Positions 1-9,183 of a DNA stretch of 64,000 nt are shown piece by piece. A program made the position numbers and the translations under genes. Each line of letters begins with the position of its first letter. Within the stretch, counting starts at the first letter, position 1. The notes beneath the pieces are model-generated. The model had not been told where the DNA came from and searched no databases. It was given only the letters and a program-made list of their open reading frames with translations. The stretch comes from Massilia putida (GTDB taxonomy: Bacteria > Pseudomonadota > Gammaproteobacteria > Burkholderiales > Burkholderiaceae_D), in the NCBI RefSeq assembly GCF_001941825.1, contig NZ_CP019038.1, forward strand, positions 248,001 to 312,000. The letters are read 5' to 3'.

Positions 1-393
1 ACGGAAGTTCAGGCCGCCGCCGGCCAGCTCATTCACTTTCAGGTCGAACGAGACCGTGCCCTTCGCCAGGTAGGGACGCAGGTCGAGCGGGGCGCTCTGC
101 ACGCGCAGGGTCGAGAACCAGGCGTCCTTCCAGCTCAGGCCGAGGGCGTCGCCGGGCGTCTCCCTGGTCGTGCGGCGCGCCTCGACGACGGCGTTCGGCT
201 GCTTGGGATCGTTGTCCATGCGGCCAGTCTCGGCCGTCAACGGTTGCTGGACGTCGAAGTCGCCGAACATCACGCTGCTCCCCGCGAGCGGCTGGGCGAC
301 GTACAGGGGCAGGGTGGACGCGGGCGGCGCGGCCGTCGCGACGGTGGCGGCCAGGGCGGACAGGACGAGAGTGGCGGAATGGTGGAGTTTCAT
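1..393 (-). CDS. Partial secreted protein (N-terminus only), possible ExoP-like sugar-binding domain
   Basis: The gene runs off the left edge; about 131 N-terminal residues are visible from the ATG at 391-393. The protein opens with a lysine, a hydrophobic core and small residues ending ATAA near residue 21, a typical Sec signal peptide. The exported part contains GDALGLSWKDAW and GTVSFDLKVNEL. This pattern reminds me of the galactose-binding-like (ExoP) domain found in exo-beta-glucosidases of glycoside hydrolase family 3, but the match is from memory and weak, and the catalytic part is not in the window. It lies downstream of the terminator that ends the parvulin gene, so it has its own transcript. 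Confidence 0.5.
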   Translation of the reverse strand, partial: MKLHHSATLVLSALAATVATAAPPASTLPLYVAQPLAGSSVMFGDFDVQQPLTAETGRMDNDPKQPNAVVEARRTTRETPGDALGLSWKDAWFSTLRVQSAPLDLRPYLAKGTVSFDLKVNELAGGGLNFR

Positions 394-432
394 GCGTGTC
401 TCAAGTTTGTTGTTTGGTCGAACAAATTGGTC

Positions 433-460
433 AAAAAAAAGCGCCCCGACGGAGCGCTTT
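433..460 (-). terminator. Rho-independent terminator after the first parvulin gene
   Basis: Read on the minus strand, the arms AAAGCGC and GCGCTTT flank a short loop and continue into a T-run (complement of the A-run at 433-440). It lies 16 bp past the stop of the parvulin gene at 477. Confidence 0.8.
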
Positions 461-476
461 CTCTTGCCGAGCCAGC

Positions 477-1256
477 TTACTGGATCTTGGCTTTCTTCAT
501 CAGCTCTTCGCGGAACGCAGCCAGCTTGCGCTGCTGCAGCGATTCCGCGACCTGCTGCTTGACTTCTTCCAGCGGCGGCACCTTGGCCGGACGGACGTCT
601 TCCAGCTTGATCACGTGCCAGCCGAACTGGGTGTGCACCGGGGTCTCGGTGATCTGACCTTTTTGCAGCGAGGTCATGGCCTTCGAGAATTCAGGCACGA
701 ACGAGGCCGGGCTAGCCCAGTCCAGGTCGCCGCCGTTCGGTGCCGAGCCCGGGTCTTTCGACTGCTTGGCCAGGTCTTCGAACTTGGCGCCGCCTTTCAG
801 CTTGGCGATGATCTGCTTGGCTTCGTCTTCCGTGCCGACCAGGATGTGACGGGCGTGGTATTCCTTGTCGCCGACCTGGGCCTTGTACTTGTCGTACTCG
901 GCCTTGATGTCCGCATCCTTGACCGGATTCTTCTTGATGTAATCGGCCAGCATCGCATTGATGATGATGCTCTGGCGGGCGTTGTCGATTGCGTTCTTGA
1001 CGTCCGGGCGGGTACCGACGCCTTGCTTGTCGGCTTCCTGGATCAGGACTTCGCGGCCGATCAGATCCTTCTTGATTGCCTCGCGCAGTTGCGGGGAATC
1101 GGTTGCCTTGCCCTGGGCGACGACCTGCTTGACCACCTGGTCAACCTTGGCCGCGGGGATGGGCTTGCCATTGACGGTCGCAACGTTCTGCGCGAACGAC
1201 GGCAGGGCTACCATCGCGGTCATGGCTAACAACAGGCGGGCTGGCTTCACAATCAT
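477..1256 (-). CDS. Periplasmic peptidylprolyl isomerase, parvulin (PpiC) type, copy 1
   Basis: A 259-residue cis-trans prolyl isomerase that should assist folding of exported and outer-membrane proteins in the periplasm. It starts with a signal peptide (cleavage expected after FAQ near residue 23) and continues with an N-terminal helical SurA/PrsA-like domain. A parvulin domain spans roughly residues 130-225, with the signatures YHARHIL, GGDLDW and HTQFGWHVIKLED. A lysine-rich helical tail closes the protein. It lies about 95 bp after a close paralogue (1353-2144) transcribed the same way. A terminator separates the two, so this copy probably has its own promoter in the 1257-1318 interval. 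Confidence 0.93.
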   Translation of the reverse strand: MIVKPARLLLAMTAMVALPSFAQNVATVNGKPIPAAKVDQVVKQVVAQGKATDSPQLREAIKKDLIGREVLIQEADKQGVGTRPDVKNAIDNARQSIIINAMLADYIKKNPVKDADIKAEYDKYKAQVGDKEYHARHILVGTEDEAKQIIAKLKGGAKFEDLAKQSKDPGSAPNGGDLDWASPASFVPEFSKAMTSLQKGQITETPVHTQFGWHVIKLEDVRPAKVPPLEEVKQQVAESLQQRKLAAFREELMKKAKIQ

Positions 1257-1318
1257 TTATTCGATCCTATCTAAAACCGGTGGTGGTCCGGTCAACACGA
1301 AAAGTCGCCAGGGCGACG

Positions 1319-1342
1319 AAAACCGGCGGCCAGGGCCGCCGG
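1319..1342 (-). terminator. Rho-independent terminator after the second parvulin gene
   Basis: The inverted repeat CCGGCGGC / GCCGCCGG at 1323-1342 is followed on the minus strand by TTTT (AAAA at 1319-1322). It sits 10 bp past the stop codon of the gene at 1353. Confidence 0.75.
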
Positions 1343-1352
1343 CGCTGCAATG

Positions 1353-2144
1353 TTACTGTACCTTTGCTTTTTTGACCATTTCTTCCTGGTACGCAGCCAG
1401 CTTTTGCTGGGTCAGCGCTTCGGAGATCTGCGGCTTGACTTCGTCCAGCGACGGCAGCTTGGCGGGGCGGACGTCGTCCAGCTTGATCACGTGATAGCCC
1501 ACCTGGGTCTTGACCGGGGTGTCGGTGATCGCGCCTTTCTGCAGATTGGTGAAGCCGGCAGCGAATTCCGGCGGGAACGACGACGGGCTCGCCCAATCCA
1601 GGTCGCCGCCGTTGTTGGCGGTGCCGGTGTCTTTCGATTGCTTGGCCAGGTCTTCGAACTTGGCGCCGCCTTTCAGCTTGGCGATCGCCGCCTTCGCTTC
1701 GTCTTCCGTCGCGAACAGGATATGACGCACGTGGTATTCCTTGTCGCCCGTCTGTTTCGCGAAGCGGTCGTATTCGGCTTTGACTTCGGCATCGGTAACC
1801 GGGTGCTTCGTGATGTAGTCGCGCGCGAGGGCGTTGATCACGATGGTCTGGCGGGCGTTCTCCAATGCCGCCTTGACTTCCGGATTCTTGTCGTAGCCCT
1901 GCTTGATCGCTTCCTGCATCATCACTTCGCGCGAGATCAGGTCCTTCTTGATCGCCTCACGCAGTTGCGGGCTGTCGGTGCCCTGGCCTTGTGCAACGAC
2001 CTGCTTGACGATGGCATCCGCACGCGACGACGGGATGGCCTTGCCATTCACCACGGCAAGGTTCTGAGCGAACGAAGGCGAGTATGCGAAGGATGCGGCG
2101 ATAGCGATCAGGGCTAACAGCAGCCGTGCTGGCTTAAAAGTCAT
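1353..2144 (-). CDS. Periplasmic peptidylprolyl isomerase, parvulin (PpiC) type, copy 2
   Basis: A 263-residue paralogue of the neighbouring isomerase with the same plan: a signal peptide ending near SFAQ (about residue 27), an N-terminal chaperone-like helical domain, and a parvulin domain with YHVRHILF, GGDLDW and KTQVGYHVIKLDD, then a charged helical tail. The pair are clearly a tandem duplication; most substitutions are conservative. It follows bolA by about 100 bp in the same direction, the usual Burkholderiales order yciB-bolA-parvulin. Role: folding of secreted and outer-membrane proteins in the periplasm. Confidence 0.93.
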   Translation of the reverse strand: MTFKPARLLLALIAIAASFAYSPSFAQNLAVVNGKAIPSSRADAIVKQVVAQGQGTDSPQLREAIKKDLISREVMMQEAIKQGYDKNPEVKAALENARQTIVINALARDYITKHPVTDAEVKAEYDRFAKQTGDKEYHVRHILFATEDEAKAAIAKLKGGAKFEDLAKQSKDTGTANNGGDLDWASPSSFPPEFAAGFTNLQKGAITDTPVKTQVGYHVIKLDDVRPAKLPSLDEVKPQISEALTQQKLAAYQEEMVKKAKVQ

Positions 2145-2247
2145 TTTGTTTCCTGTGAGGGGGTTGCTTGGACGAAGATTTGATTAGTTTTTGTATTGCG
2201 TAGCAGATTCTGGAGCAGCTTACTTAAAACTCCCTGAAGCCGCGCCG

Positions 2248-2520
2248 TCACGACTGTTCGGACGGTGCGAGGGCGGTGATCGCCAGGGCATGTATGTCGG
2301 AGTGCATCATACCTTGCACGGCATCATATACCAGTCGATGACGCATGACCAGCCTCAGTCCCTCGAAGCGTTCCGAAACGATTTTCACTCTGTAGTGACC
2401 CCCGCCGGAGGCCGCGCCGGCATGGCCCGCGTGCAGGTGCGAGTCGTCGCCGACTTCCAGTACGGACGGGCTCAACGCGGCAGAAAGAAGCTCGCGGATG
2501 CGTTCCACGCGGTCGACCAT
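2248..2520 (-). CDS. bolA: BolA family protein
   Basis: A 90-residue small alpha/beta protein of the BolA family, which with monothiol glutaredoxins acts in iron-sulfur trafficking and in envelope or stress regulation. Family hallmarks are visible: an N-terminal helix (DRVERIRELLSAAL), the DDSHLHAGH segment, HYRVKIVSERFEG, the RHRLVYD segment, and IHALAI near the end. The start is the ATG at 2518-2520, which overlaps the stop of yciB (TGATG), so the two genes are translationally coupled. Confidence 0.93.
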   Translation of the reverse strand: MVDRVERIRELLSAALSPSVLEVGDDSHLHAGHAGAASGGGHYRVKIVSERFEGLRLVMRHRLVYDAVQGMMHSDIHALAITALAPSEQS

Positions 2521-3170
2521 CACGCGTCTCCTTTGCCGGGCTGTTCCTGCTCTTCGATGTACTTCGACAGCATCAGCGTCTGGACGACGATGAACGCGAA
2601 GAAGATGCCCGTGATGCCGAACAGCTTGAAGTTCACCCACGCGCCGGTATTGCCCTTGAAGACGATGAACGCCATGACGAGGTTCAGCACGCCGATCGCG
2701 GCGAAGAACGTCATCCATGCGTAACCGACCTTGGCCCAGACGGCGTCCGGCAGCCTGATCTGCGCTTCCATCACCTTGCGCATCAGGTTGTTGCGGAAGC
2801 CGACCTGCGCGACGAACAGCGCGAGCGCGAAGGCCCAGTACAGGATCGTCGGCTTCCACTTGATGAAGCTTTCGTCGTGGAAGTAGATCGTGGCGCCGCC
2901 CGTCACGATGATGACGCCGAGGGACAGCCACAGCATGCCATCCACCTTGCGCCCGCGCGCCAGCAGGTACAGGATCTGCAGGACCGTCGCGACGATGCCC
3001 ACAAGCGAGGCCAGCATGATCGGCGCCTGCTCGGGCGTGACGTTGCCGCCCGAGATCAGGCCCCCCATGTACTGGACCGCGAGCGCGTGCGCCGCGTCCT
3101 GGTGGCCCTCCGCGAACTTGTAGACGATGAAAAAGAGAATGACCGGGAACAGGTCGAACAGGAATTTCAT
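2520..3170 (-). CDS. yciB: YciB / septation protein A family inner-membrane protein
   Basis: A 216-residue polytopic inner-membrane protein. It begins MKFLFDLFPVILFFIVYKF, typical of YciB (formerly IspZ or septation protein A), and has about six hydrophobic segments. YciB proteins are linked to envelope biogenesis and septation, but the biochemical activity is unsettled. It is coupled to bolA by overlapping stop and start codons, and msrB lies about 20 bp upstream, suggesting an msrB-yciB-bolA transcript. Confidence 0.93.
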   Translation of the reverse strand: MKFLFDLFPVILFFIVYKFAEGHQDAAHALAVQYMGGLISGGNVTPEQAPIMLASLVGIVATVLQILYLLARGRKVDGMLWLSLGVIIVTGGATIYFHDESFIKWKPTILYWAFALALFVAQVGFRNNLMRKVMEAQIRLPDAVWAKVGYAWMTFFAAIGVLNLVMAFIVFKGNTGAWVNFKLFGITGIFFAFIVVQTLMLSKYIEEQEQPGKGDA

Positions 3171-3189
3171 AGGCGGGCGTAGTCCTCGT

Positions 3190-3585
3190 TCAGACCGGCT
3201 CGAAGCGGAGCGCGGCCGAGTTGATGCAATAGCGCAGGCCGGTCGGCGGCGGGCCGTCCGGGAACACGTGGCCCAGGTGGGCGTCGCAGACGGCGCAGAT
3301 GATTTCCGTGCGGACCATGCCGTGGCTGCGGTCGACTTTCTCGATCACATTGTCCGGATCGAGGGCGCGGAAATAGCTGGGCCAGCCGCATCCGGAGTCG
3401 AACTTGGCGTCCGATTCGAACAGCGGCGTATCGCAGCAGACGCAGCGGTAGATGCCGTGTTCGTGGTGGTCCCAGTACTTGCCCGTGAACGCGCGTTCGG
3501 TGGCCGCGTGGCGGGTCACCTGGTATTCCATCGGGTCGAGCTGGGCGCGCCATTCGGCGTCGGTCTTCGTTACTTTGTCGGTCAT
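3190..3585 (-). CDS. msrB: Peptide-methionine (R)-S-oxide reductase
   Basis: A 131-residue MsrB that reduces methionine-R-sulfoxide in proteins. Two zinc-binding CxxC motifs (CVCC and CAVC), the GCGWPSY substrate-binding segment, and the catalytic cysteine in [11 protein letters not shown] are all present. Length is normal for the single-domain cytosolic form; no signal peptide is seen. It is followed 19 bp later by yciB. Confidence 0.96.
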   Translation of the reverse strand: MTDKVTKTDAEWRAQLDPMEYQVTRHAATERAFTGKYWDHHEHGIYRCVCCDTPLFESDAKFDSGCGWPSYFRALDPDNVIEKVDRSHGMVRTEIICAVCDAHLGHVFPDGPPPTGLRYCINSAALRFEPV

Positions 3586-3606
3586 GATTTTTCTGTCGTC
3601 ATGGAA

Positions 3607-5274
3607 TCAGGAAGAGCAGCTCACTTCGAGGTGGGATGCCCAGTCCGGCGGCAATGCCGCATAGGCTTCGTGTTCGGGCTGCTCGTCGAACGGACGCTCG
3701 AGCACCGCAAGCAGCCTGCGCACTTCTTCGAAATCGCCATTCTGCGCCTTTTCGATGGCCACTTGGGCGAGATAATTGCGCAGCACATATTTGGGGTTGA
3801 CGGCGTGCATCGCAACCCGGCGCTCGGCATCCACGCTGCCTTCCTGGCGCAGCCGCGCGCGGTATTGCGCGGCCCAGGCGTCGAAGGCGGGACGGTCGAG
3901 GAACAGGTCGCGCAGCGGCGCGTCGTCCCCGTCCAGCGTCAGATCGCCCAGGCGGCGGAAGAATAGTGTGAAGTCGACGTGGTTTTCCTGCATGAGCTTG
4001 AACATATCGTCGGCCAGCACGCGGTCGTTCTCGTGCACGGATTTGAGGCCAAGCTTGGCATGGATGAGTTCATCGAACTTTTCGCCATAAGCGTCGACAT
4101 ACACCTCGAGCGCGGCCTGGGCCGCTTCCGTGTCCCCGATCAGCGGCAGCAGGGCGTTCGCCAGCGCGTAGCAGTTCCAGTGGCCGACGGGCACCTGGTT
4201 CGCGTACGAATAGCGGCCGCCCTGGTCGGTATGGTTGCAGATGTGGTCGACGTCGAACGCTTCCATGAAGCCGAACGGGCCGTAATCGAGGGTGATCCCC
4301 AGGATCGACATATTGTCCGTGTTCATCACGCCATGCATGAAGCCGACGGCCTGCCAATGCGCGATCATGCGCGCCGTGCGGCGCGTGACTTCCTCGAGCA
4401 GGGCGAGATACCGGTTCGGGCTGCCTGCCAGTTCCGGATAAAACGTGTCGATGACGTAATCGGCCAGCGTGCGCAGCTCTTCCGGCTTGTCGCGGTAGCG
4501 CCAGTGTTCGAAGGACCCGAAGCGCACGAAGCTGGGCGCCATGCGGGTGACGACGGCGGCCGTCTCCATCGTCTCGCGGATCACGCCCTTGTTCGAGCCG
4601 GTCACCATCAGCGCGCGCGTCGTCGGGATGCCGAGGGCGGCCATCGCTTCCGAGCACAGGAATTCGCGGATCGACGAGCGCAGCACGGCACGGCCGTCGC
4701 CCATGCGGGAGTACGGCGTCATGCCGGCGCCCTTGAGCTGCAACTCCATCCGGCCTTCGGGACCGGCGAGGTCGCCCAGCAGGATCGCGCGGCCGTCGCC
4801 CAACTGGCCCGCCCAGTGACCGAACTGGTGGCCGGAATACACGGCGGCCAGCGGCTGCGAGCGGGGCGGTACCTGGTTGCCCGTGAAGACGGCGACGAAG
4901 TCGTCGTGTGTGAGGTCGGCGCCATCGAGCCCGACGAGCCGGGCCGCCGGCCCGCTGGCCGCGACGAAGTACGGCGCGGGCAGGGGCGTCGGCATCAGGC
5001 GCGTGTAGAACGCGGGCGGCAATTCGGCAAAGGAATTGTCGAACGGCAGGTCGTCGGCGGTACGGGGGCTGATAACGCTTCCTTGGTTACATGGTTGTTG
5101 TTGCGCGGATTTTACCGCACACGCGCGGATTCTATGGGCCGCAGGCGTGCGCGAACCATGCGGGTTACATTCCGTAACTCTTTTGTCATGTCGAGCTGGC
5201 GGTATTGCTGCATCGCAGCATCGATTTTCGTTGACGTTATCCGCACGATCGTTCGAAACTGAATATTCCGACAA
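3607..5274 (-). CDS. selO: Protein adenylyltransferase SelO (YdiU/UPF0061 family)
   Basis: SelO is a pseudokinase-fold enzyme that transfers AMP from ATP to protein hydroxyls, linked to redox stress. Visible features are the [11 protein letters not shown] opening, the GDGRA and [11 protein letters not shown] nucleotide-binding region, [10 protein letters not shown] (catalytic loop) and DYGPFGF (metal site). The carboxyl end is CSS, matching the redox cysteine often found near the SelO C-terminus. The start is a problem. The open frame reaches back to a TTG at 5274, but no ATG, GTG or TTG lies between it and the conserved opening at about 5040; an AAGGA at about 5080 precedes only an ATC. The first roughly 65 residues are therefore doubtful. 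Confidence 0.9.
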   Translation of the reverse strand: MSEYSVSNDRADNVNENRCCDAAIPPARHDKRVTECNPHGSRTPAAHRIRACAVKSAQQQPCNQGSVISPRTADDLPFDNSFAELPPAFYTRLMPTPLPAPYFVAASGPAARLVGLDGADLTHDDFVAVFTGNQVPPRSQPLAAVYSGHQFGHWAGQLGDGRAILLGDLAGPEGRMELQLKGAGMTPYSRMGDGRAVLRSSIREFLCSEAMAALGIPTTRALMVTGSNKGVIRETMETAAVVTRMAPSFVRFGSFEHWRYRDKPEELRTLADYVIDTFYPELAGSPNRYLALLEEVTRRTARMIAHWQAVGFMHGVMNTDNMSILGITLDYGPFGFMEAFDVDHICNHTDQGGRYSYANQVPVGHWNCYALANALLPLIGDTEAAQAALEVYVDAYGEKFDELIHAKLGLKSVHENDRVLADDMFKLMQENHVDFTLFFRRLGDLTLDGDDAPLRDLFLDRPAFDAWAAQYRARLRQEGSVDAERRVAMHAVNPKYVLRNYLAQVAIEKAQNGDFEEVRRLLAVLERPFDEQPEHEAYAALPPDWASHLEVSCSS

Positions 5275-5291
5275 GATATCCGAGGAGACCG

Positions 5292-6956
5292 ATGACGAAC
5301 GTTCAGCCGCCGCTCATGGGCGCGATGATGGACCAGCCCCTGCTGATCTCCAGCATCATCCGGTTCGCCGCGCGGCATTACGGCGGCAGCGAGATCGTCT
5401 CGCGCCGCGTCGAGGGCGACGTGCACCGCTACACGGTCCGCGACTGCGAAGCGCGGGCGCGCCGGCTCGCCAACGTGCTGCAATCGCAGCAAATCGCGCC
5501 GGGCGACCGCGTCGGCACCCTGGCCTGGAACGGTTACCGGCACCTCGAGCTGTACTACGCCGTGTCCGGCTCGGGCGCCGTGCTGCACACGATCAATCCG
5601 CGCCTCCATCCGGACCAGATCGCGTACATCGTCAACCACGCCGAAGACCAGCTGCTGTTCTTCGACCTGACCTTCCTGCCGCTGATCGAGGCGATCGCGC
5701 CGCAGTGCCCGACCGTGAAAGCGTTCGTGCTGATGAGCGACCGCGCGCACATGCCGGCAAACAGCAAGATCGGCAACCTGCTGTGCTACGAAGACCTGAT
5801 CGATGCGGCGTCCCCTGACTACGCCTGGCCGGAGTTCGACGAGCGCGCGGCCGCGTCGCTGTGCTACACGTCCGGCACGACGGGCAATCCGAAAGGCGCG
5901 CTGTACTCGCATCGCTCGACCGTGCTGCACGCGTACGCGTCAAGCGTGCCCAATGCGCTGGACGTCGGGGCGGCCGACGTCGTCCTGCCCGTCGTGCCGA
6001 TGTTTCATGTGAACGCCTGGGGCTTGCCGTATTCCGTGCTGCTGTCCGGCGCCAAGCTGGTGCTGCCCGGCGCGGCACTCGACGGCAAGTCGCTGTACGA
6101 GCTGTTCGAGGCCGAGGGCGTGACGTTCTCCGCCGGCGTGCCGACCGTGTGGCTCGGCCTGATCAACTACGTGCTGCAGAACGGCCTCGCGTTCTCGACG
6201 TTCCGGCGCACGGTGATCGGCGGCGCCGCGTGCCCGCCCGCGATGATGGACACGCTGATCGACCGCCTGGACGTCAAGGTCATCCACGCCTGGGGCATGA
6301 CGGAGATGTCGCCCATCGGCACGACGGGCGGCCTGCTGGCGAAGCACCGCGACCTCCCCGTCGCCGAGCAGCGGGCCATCCTGCGCAAACAGGGCCATGC
6401 GGTCTACGGTGTGGACATGAAGATCGTCGACGACGACGGCCGCGAACTCCCGTGGGACGGCCACACGTTCGGGCACCTGCTCGTGAAAGGCCCGTGGATC
6501 ATCTCGCGCTACTTCCGCGACGAAGGCGGCGACGTCTTGCGGGACGGCTGGTTCCCGACGGGCGACGTGGCCACGATCGACCCGGACGGCTTCATGCAGA
6601 TCACGGACCGCAGCAAGGACGTGATCAAGTCGGGCGGCGAGTGGATCGGGTCGATCGACATCGAGAACATCGCGATGGCGCATCCGGCCGTGCTGCAGGC
6701 GGCGTGCATCGGCGTGCGCCATCCGAAATGGGACGAGCGTCCCGTGCTCGTGGTCGTGCGGCGCCCGGAAGCCGAGCTGACGCGCGACGAGATGCTGCGC
6801 TTCTTCGAGGGGAAGATCGCGAAGTTCTGGATGCCGGACGACGTCCTGTTCGTGGACGCGTTGCCGACCGGGGCGACGGGCAAGATCCAGAAGAACCGGC
6901 TGCGCGAACAGTTCCGGGATTACCGGCTGCCCGGCGTAAACGACGGCGCGTGCTAA
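5292..6956 (+). CDS. Fatty-acid--CoA ligase (AMP-forming, AlkK-like)
   Basis: A 554-residue member of the ANL adenylate-forming superfamily that activates a fatty acid to its acyl-CoA using ATP. The P-loop [11 protein letters not shown] is at about residues 192-202, the [10 protein letters not shown] core motif follows, then [12 protein letters not shown] and [14 protein letters not shown]. The C-terminal catalytic lysine lies in [15 protein letters not shown]. Length and motifs fit medium- or long-chain ligases of the AlkK type. AGGAG at 5283-5287 precedes the ATG. The next gene is a beta-oxidation multifunctional enzyme in the same direction, so the pair probably degrades fatty acids. Confidence 0.92.
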   Translation: MTNVQPPLMGAMMDQPLLISSIIRFAARHYGGSEIVSRRVEGDVHRYTVRDCEARARRLANVLQSQQIAPGDRVGTLAWNGYRHLELYYAVSGSGAVLHTINPRLHPDQIAYIVNHAEDQLLFFDLTFLPLIEAIAPQCPTVKAFVLMSDRAHMPANSKIGNLLCYEDLIDAASPDYAWPEFDERAAASLCYTSGTTGNPKGALYSHRSTVLHAYASSVPNALDVGAADVVLPVVPMFHVNAWGLPYSVLLSGAKLVLPGAALDGKSLYELFEAEGVTFSAGVPTVWLGLINYVLQNGLAFSTFRRTVIGGAACPPAMMDTLIDRLDVKVIHAWGMTEMSPIGTTGGLLAKHRDLPVAEQRAILRKQGHAVYGVDMKIVDDDGRELPWDGHTFGHLLVKGPWIISRYFRDEGGDVLRDGWFPTGDVATIDPDGFMQITDRSKDVIKSGGEWIGSIDIENIAMAHPAVLQAACIGVRHPKWDERPVLVVVRRPEAELTRDEMLRFFEGKIAKFWMPDDVLFVDALPTGATGKIQKNRLREQFRDYRLPGVNDGAC

Positions 6957-7026
6957 AAATAACACGACCGTTCTTTTGCGGGTTATATTGTCGCCACCCT
7001 CAATCACACAACACGCAAGGAGACCC

Positions 7027-9114
7027 ATGAGCGCCGACTACCAGGTCATCGACGACGTCGCCGTCATCACGCTGAACAACCCGCCCGTCAACGGCCTCGG
7101 CCTGGCGACGCGCACCGCCGCCGTCCAAGGCTTGCAGCGCGCGGCCGCCGATCCGGCCGTAAAGGCCATCGTCATCACGGGCGCCGGCAAGGCGTTTTCC
7201 GGCGGCGCGGACATCCGCGAATTCAATTCGCCGAAGGCGCTCACGGAACCGACGCTGCACACCTTGATCCGCACGGTCGAGAATTCGGACAAGCCGACCG
7301 TCGCGGCCATCCACACCGTGTGCATGGGCGGCGGCCTGGAACTGGCGCTGGGCGCCAACTACCGCGTCGCCTTGCCGGGCGCGCAGATCGCGCTGCCGGA
7401 AGTCAAACTGGGCCTGCTGCCGGGCGCCGGCGGCACGCAGCGCCTGCCGCGCGTCGTGGGCCTGGAAGCCGCGCTGAACATGATCGTGACGGGCACGCCC
7501 GTGCCGTCCGAAAAACTGGCCGGCACCCTGCTGTTCGATGAATTGCTGCCGGCGGAGAGCGACCTCGTGGCCGGCGCCGTCGCCTTCGCGCGCCGCGTCG
7601 CCGACGTGCGTCCGCTGCCCAAGGTGCGCGAGCGCCGAGTCGACCATCCGGATGCGGCAGCCTTCCTCGCGGCCGCGCGGGCGCGCGTGAAGGCCGAGGC
7701 GGGTCCGTTCCCGGCGCCTGTCGAATGCGTGGAGACGGTGGCCGCGTCCGTCGAAAAGCCGTTCGAGGACGGCCTGGCGTTCGAGCGCGAGCGCTTCATC
7801 CACCTCACGCAGACGACGGAATCGAAGGCGCTGCGCCACGCGTTCTTCGCCGAGCGCGCCGCCAGCAAGGTGCCGGACGTGCCGGTCGACACGCCCGTGC
7901 GCGCCATCCGCAGCGCGGCCGTTGTCGGCGCCGGCACGATGGGCGGCGGCATCGCGATGAACTTCGCGAACGCGGGCATCCCCGTCGCGATCCTGGAGAC
8001 GAAGCAGGACGCGCTGGACAAGGGCCTGGCCACCATCCGCAAGAACTACGAGAACACCGTCAAGAAGGGCAAGCTGGCGCCGGAGAAGGCCGAGCAGCGC
8101 CTCGGCCTGAGCCGCGGCACGCTGGACTATGCCGACATCGCCCAGGCCGACATCGTCATCGAAGCCGTATTCGAAGACATGGGCGTCAAAGAAACCGTGT
8201 TCCGCAAGCTGGACGAGGTGATGAAGCCGGGCGCGATCCTCGCGTCGAACACGTCGACCTTGGACCTGAACCGCATCGCGTCGTTCACGGCGCGCCCGCA
8301 GGACGTCATCGGCCTGCACTTCTTCAGTCCCGCCAACGTGATGAAACTGCTGGAGATCGTGCGCGGGGCGGCGACGGGCAAGGACGTGCTGGCGACGGCG
8401 CTGGCGCTGTCGAAGAAGATCAAGAAGACCGGCGTCGTGTCGGGCGTGTGCGACGGTTTCATCGGCAACCGCATGGTCGAGCAGTACGTCCGCCAGGCCG
8501 GCTTCCTGCTGGACGAGGGCGCGCTGCCGCAGCAGGTCGACCAGGCGATCGAACGGTTCGGCTTCGCCATGGGCCCGTTCCGCATGGGCGACCTGGCCGG
8601 CAACGACGTCGGCTGGTACATCCGCAAGCGCCGCGCCGTCGAGTCGCCCGACCTGAAGTACTCGAAGACGCCCGACCTGTTGTGCGAACAGGGCCGCTTC
8701 GGCCAGAAGACGGGCGCCGGCTGGTACGACTACCAGGCGGGCGACCGCACGCCGCGGCCCTCAAGCTGGGTCGACGAGATGATCGTCAAGCACTCGCAGG
8801 ACCTGGGCATCGCCCGCCGCGCGATCTCCGACGACGAGATCGTCGAGCGCCTCGTCTACGCGCTTGTCAACGAGGGCGCGCGGATCCTGGAGGAGGGCAT
8901 CGCGCTGCGCGCCTCGGACATCGACATGGTCTATCTGTCCGGCTACGGCTTCCCGCTGTTCCGCGGCGGCCCGATGTTCTACGCGGACACCGTCGGCCTG
9001 GCGAAGGTCCTGGAAGCCGTCGAGAAATATGCGCGCGGTTACCACGGCGAGGCGTGGACGCCGGCGCCGCTGCTCGTCCGGTTGGCGCAGGAAGGCAAGA
9101 CCTTCAACGGCTGA
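7027..9114 (+). CDS. Bifunctional enoyl-CoA hydratase / 3-hydroxyacyl-CoA dehydrogenase
   Basis: A 695-residue beta-oxidation enzyme. Residues about 1-190 are an enoyl-CoA hydratase/isomerase domain, with SGGADIREF forming the oxyanion region and ALPEVKLGLLPGAGG carrying a catalytic glutamate. From about residue 297 comes a 3-hydroxyacyl-CoA dehydrogenase NAD-binding domain (VVGAGTMGGGIA), HFFSPANVMKLLEIV, and two C-terminal 3HCDH repeats. The domain order and length match the FadB/FadJ/peroxisomal multifunctional type. The start is ATG 7027, with AAGGAGA at 7017-7023; an upstream in-frame TTG is less likely. It converts enoyl-CoA to 3-ketoacyl-CoA; no thiolase is next to it. Confidence 0.94.
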   Translation: MSADYQVIDDVAVITLNNPPVNGLGLATRTAAVQGLQRAAADPAVKAIVITGAGKAFSGGADIREFNSPKALTEPTLHTLIRTVENSDKPTVAAIHTVCMGGGLELALGANYRVALPGAQIALPEVKLGLLPGAGGTQRLPRVVGLEAALNMIVTGTPVPSEKLAGTLLFDELLPAESDLVAGAVAFARRVADVRPLPKVRERRVDHPDAAAFLAAARARVKAEAGPFPAPVECVETVAASVEKPFEDGLAFERERFIHLTQTTESKALRHAFFAERAASKVPDVPVDTPVRAIRSAAVVGAGTMGGGIAMNFANAGIPVAILETKQDALDKGLATIRKNYENTVKKGKLAPEKAEQRLGLSRGTLDYADIAQADIVIEAVFEDMGVKETVFRKLDEVMKPGAILASNTSTLDLNRIASFTARPQDVIGLHFFSPANVMKLLEIVRGAATGKDVLATALALSKKIKKTGVVSGVCDGFIGNRMVEQYVRQAGFLLDEGALPQQVDQAIERFGFAMGPFRMGDLAGNDVGWYIRKRRAVESPDLKYSKTPDLLCEQGRFGQKTGAGWYDYQAGDRTPRPSSWVDEMIVKHSQDLGIARRAISDDEIVERLVYALVNEGARILEEGIALRASDIDMVYLSGYGFPLFRGGPMFYADTVGLAKVLEAVEKYARGYHGEAWTPAPLLVRLAQEGKTFNG

Positions 9115-9183
9115 AGAATACCCTTGCTGCAAGGAGGGTGCGACCCATGCTAGGCTAGCCGTCAACACGACGACCGAGCCGAC

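Noticed and set aside
7000..8319. Long minus-strand frame opposite the beta-oxidation gene, and similar antisense frames opposite fdhF, the acyl-CoA ligase and selO
   Set aside because: Typical antisense shadows in high-GC coding DNA, Arg/His/Gly-rich, without conserved motifs.
9130..9159. Tiny frame ATG-CTA-GGC-TAG preceded by AAGGAGG before the MFS gene
   Set aside because: Three codons only; there is no attenuator structure or regulatory peptide logic that I can support.
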